Source: Sipunculus nudus
Lineage: Eukaryota; Annelida; Sipuncula; Golfingiida; Sipunculidae
Direction: 5' to 3'
Assembly: GCA_026874595.1 (NCBI GenBank)
Contig: CM049315.1
Location: forward strand, 14,473,664-14,537,663
DNA length: 64,000 bases
In this document: piece by piece, positions 61,710-64,000 of the stretch
Position numbering within the stretch: the stretch's first letter is position 1
Layout: each line of letters opens with the position of its first letter
Notes under the pieces: generated by a model
Databases searched by the model: none
What the model was told of the DNA's origin: nothing
Seen by the model: only the letters and a program-made list of their open reading frames with translations
Position numbers and translations under genes: made by a program

Positions 61710-64000
61710 CATTAGTGCCGGCGGGATGGGGGGGGGGAAGCCTTGGCAGCCTGTTGTATCCTAAAAAAATTGGGAGGGGGTAAAATTTATAGTAGCATCG
61801 CAATAATGTTTATCCTGCCGGCAGGGGGAGTGTCATGTGAGCGGCCAGCCACAGGGGCCCAATGAATCGTACGCGCAAATAGCTGCTATTTGCTACCCTT
61901 AAAAAAATTGGGAGTGGGTAAAATTTATAGTATCATCGCATTGAGTGTTAAGACTGCCGCCAGGGGGAGTGGACATGAGAGCGGGCAGACAGAGGGACCC
62001 CTATGAATCACACGCGCGACTAGCAGCTATTTGCTACCATAAAAGGGGTGAAGACTGCCGCCAGAGGGAGTGGATATCTTAGCAACCTGGCAGAGGGGTC
62101 CCCATGAGTCGCAAGCGCAATTGGCAGCTATTTGCTACCAGAAAAGGTGTTAAGACTGCAACCAGGGGTAGTGGAGATCTCAGAGGCCTGCCACAGGGGC
62201 CCCATGAATTTCACGCGCAAATAGCAGCTATTTGCTACCATAAAAGTTGTCAAGACTGCCGCCAGAGGGAGATGAGATCTCAGCGGCCTGGCAGAGGGGT
62301 CCCCACGAGTCGCAAGCGCAAATAGCAGATATTTGCCACCATAAAAGGTGTCAAGACTGCCGCAAGGGGGATTGGAGATCGCAGCGGTCGCCAGAAGGAC
62401 CCCATGAATCGCACGCGCAAATAGCAGCTATTTGCTACCAAAAAAGGTGTCAAGACTGTCGCCAGGGGGAGTGGATATCTCAGCAAATTGGAAGAGGGGT
62501 CCCCATGAGTCGCAAGCGCATGTAACAGCTATTTGCTACCATAACAAGTATCAAGACTGCCGCCAGGGGGAGTGGAGATCTCAGCGGCCTGTCAGAAAGG
62601 TCCCCATGAGTCGCAAGCGCATATAGCAGCTATTTGCTACCAATAAAAGTATCAAGACTGCCGCCAGGGGCAGTGATCGCACACGCAAGTAGTAGCTATT
62701 TGCTACCATAAAAGGTGTTAAAACTACCACAATGGGTAATGGAGATCTCAGAGGCCTGGCAGAGGGTCCCCATGAATCGAAAGCGCAAATAGCAGCTTTT
62801 TGCTACCATAAAAGGTGTCAAGACTGCCGCCAGAGGTTGGAGATCTAACCTGCCTGGCAATGGGGTCCCCATGAGCCGCAAGCGCAATTATCAGCTATTT
62901 GCTACCATAAAAAGTACCAAGACTGCAGCCAGGGGGAGTGTAGATCTCAGCTGCCTGGCATAAAGGTCCCCACGAAACGCACGTGCAAATAACAGCTATT
63001 TGCTACCATAAAAATTGTCAAGACTGCCGCCAGGGGGAGATGTGATCTCAGCGGCCTGGGAGATGGGTCCCCACAAATCGCAAGAGCAAATAGCAGCTTT
63101 TTGCTACCAAAAAAGGTGTCAAGACTGCCGCCAGGGGGAGTGGATATCTCAGCAAATTGGAAGAGGGGTCCCCATGAGTCGCAAGCGCATATAACAGCTA
63201 TTTGCTACCATTAAAAGTATCAAGAGGGCCGCCAGGGGGGGGGGGGGGGGGGTCGAGATCTCAGCGGCCAGTCAGAAAGGTCCCCATGAGTTGCAAGCGC
63301 AAATAGCAGCTATTTGCTACCAATAAAAGTATCAAGACTGCCGCCAGGGGCAGTGATCGCTCGCGCAAGTAGAAGCTATTTGCTACCTTAAAAGGTGTCA
63401 AGACTGCCGCTAGGGGGAGTGGATATCTCAGCAACCTGGCAGAGTGGTCCCCATGAGTCGCAAGCGCAAAAAGCAGCTATTTGCTACCCTTAAAGGTGTT
63501 CAGACTGCCACTAGGGGGAGTGGAGATCACAGAGGCCTGCCACAGGGGCCCCATGAATTTCACGCGCAAATAGCAGCGATTTGCTACCATAAAAGGTGTA
63601 AAGAATTCCGCCAGGGGGAGTGGATATCTCTGCAACCTGGCAGAGGGGTCCCAATTAGTCGCAAGCGCAAAAAGCAGCTATTTGCTACCATAAAAGGTGT
63701 TAAAACTACCACCAAGGGGAGTGGAGATCTCAGAGGCCTGGCAGAGGGGTCCCCATGAGTCGCAAGCGCATATAACAGCTATTTGCTACCATTAAAAGTA
63801 TCAAGACGGCCGCCAGGGGGAGTGGAGATCTCAGCGGCCTGTCAGAAAGGTCCCCATGAGTCGCAAGCGCAAATAGCAGCTATTTGCTACCAATAAAAGT
63901 ATCAAGACTGCCGCCAGGGGCAGTGATCGCACGCCCAAGTCGAAGCTATTTGCTACCTTAAAGATGTCAAGACTGCCGCTAGGGGGAGTGGATATCTCAG
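61710..64000 (+). repeat. ~100-bp satellite array, over 20 units, continuing past the window
   Basis: From about 61950 units of close to 100 bp repeat in the same order: AAGACTGCCGCCAGGGGGAG, TGGAGATCTCAGCGGCCTGG, CAGAGGGGTCCCCATGAGTC, GCAAGCGCAAATAGCAGCTA, TTTGCTACCATAAAAGGTGT. Two longer, diverged units with an extra AAATTGGGAG...GGTAAAATTTATAGTA segment start the array. A block of several units with shortened members (AGGGGCAGTGATCGC at about 62660, 63342 and 63911) recurs, so there is higher-order structure. Open frames here are by-products of the repeat. Confidence 0.95.

Noticed and set aside
62104-63758. Open frames with repeated CRQGEW / AICYHK text
   Set aside because: They come from the ~100-bp satellite; the unit length is not a multiple of three and each frame is broken after a few units.
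61950-64000. Regular repeat-spacer look of a CRISPR array
   Set aside because: Whole ~100-bp units repeat with no unique spacers, and the genome is eukaryotic.

Overview
The window looks like nuclear DNA of a bivalve mollusc. It is AT-rich and gene-poor, its genes are split by spliceosomal introns, and it carries many (TA)n microsatellites, tRNA-derived SINE-like pieces, tandem-repeat elements and transposon relics. The gene families seen also fit: a gigasin-6-like/serine beta-lactamase-like pair, a GT92 (DUF23) glycosyltransferase relic, an LRR-Ig receptor and a vigilin-like KH relic. The species cannot be named from sequence alone.

Layout: (1) 1-3.4 kb is intergenic with one short TIR element. 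(2) 3.4-9.6 kb (+) holds a complete seven-exon gene for a secreted, probably GPI-anchored, class-C beta-lactamase-like serine hydrolase. (3) 9.6-17.7 kb is repeat-rich: a TGGCGCCA repeat cluster, a SINE and a solo LTR carrying a heat-shock-type promoter. (4) 17.7-28.1 kb (+) is a decayed vigilin-like KH-domain pseudogene, split by a 7.6-kb TIR element that contains a 50-bp minisatellite. (5) 31.5-41.6 kb (-) is the second seven-exon beta-lactamase-like gene. It is convergent with the first, with every internal exon identical in length and every intron identical in phase. (6) 41.6-55.8 kb holds a non-LTR reverse transcriptase scrap, a broken GT92 gene and two more repeat clusters (TGGCGCCA, and nuclear-receptor half-site rich). 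(7) 55.9-58.4 kb (-) is an LRR-Ig single-pass membrane receptor gene. (8) 58.4-64 kb has another LTR of the heat-shock-promoter family, then a satellite of ~100-bp units running off the window edge.

Functionally the two hydrolase genes are a local paralogous pair. Both keep all three catalytic motifs (SxxK, YxN, HxG) and probably act outside the cell; their exact substrate cannot be told. The receptor gene is unrelated. Splice joins were worked out by hand from splice signals, phase and comparison of the two paralogues. The strongest unusual signals are three dispersed LTR copies with heat-shock elements beside a TATA box, the satellite in which each unit pairs a CTCF-like core with a 19-bp near-palindrome, the large TIR element with p53-like palindromic ends, and a GC-AG intron in the first hydrolase gene.
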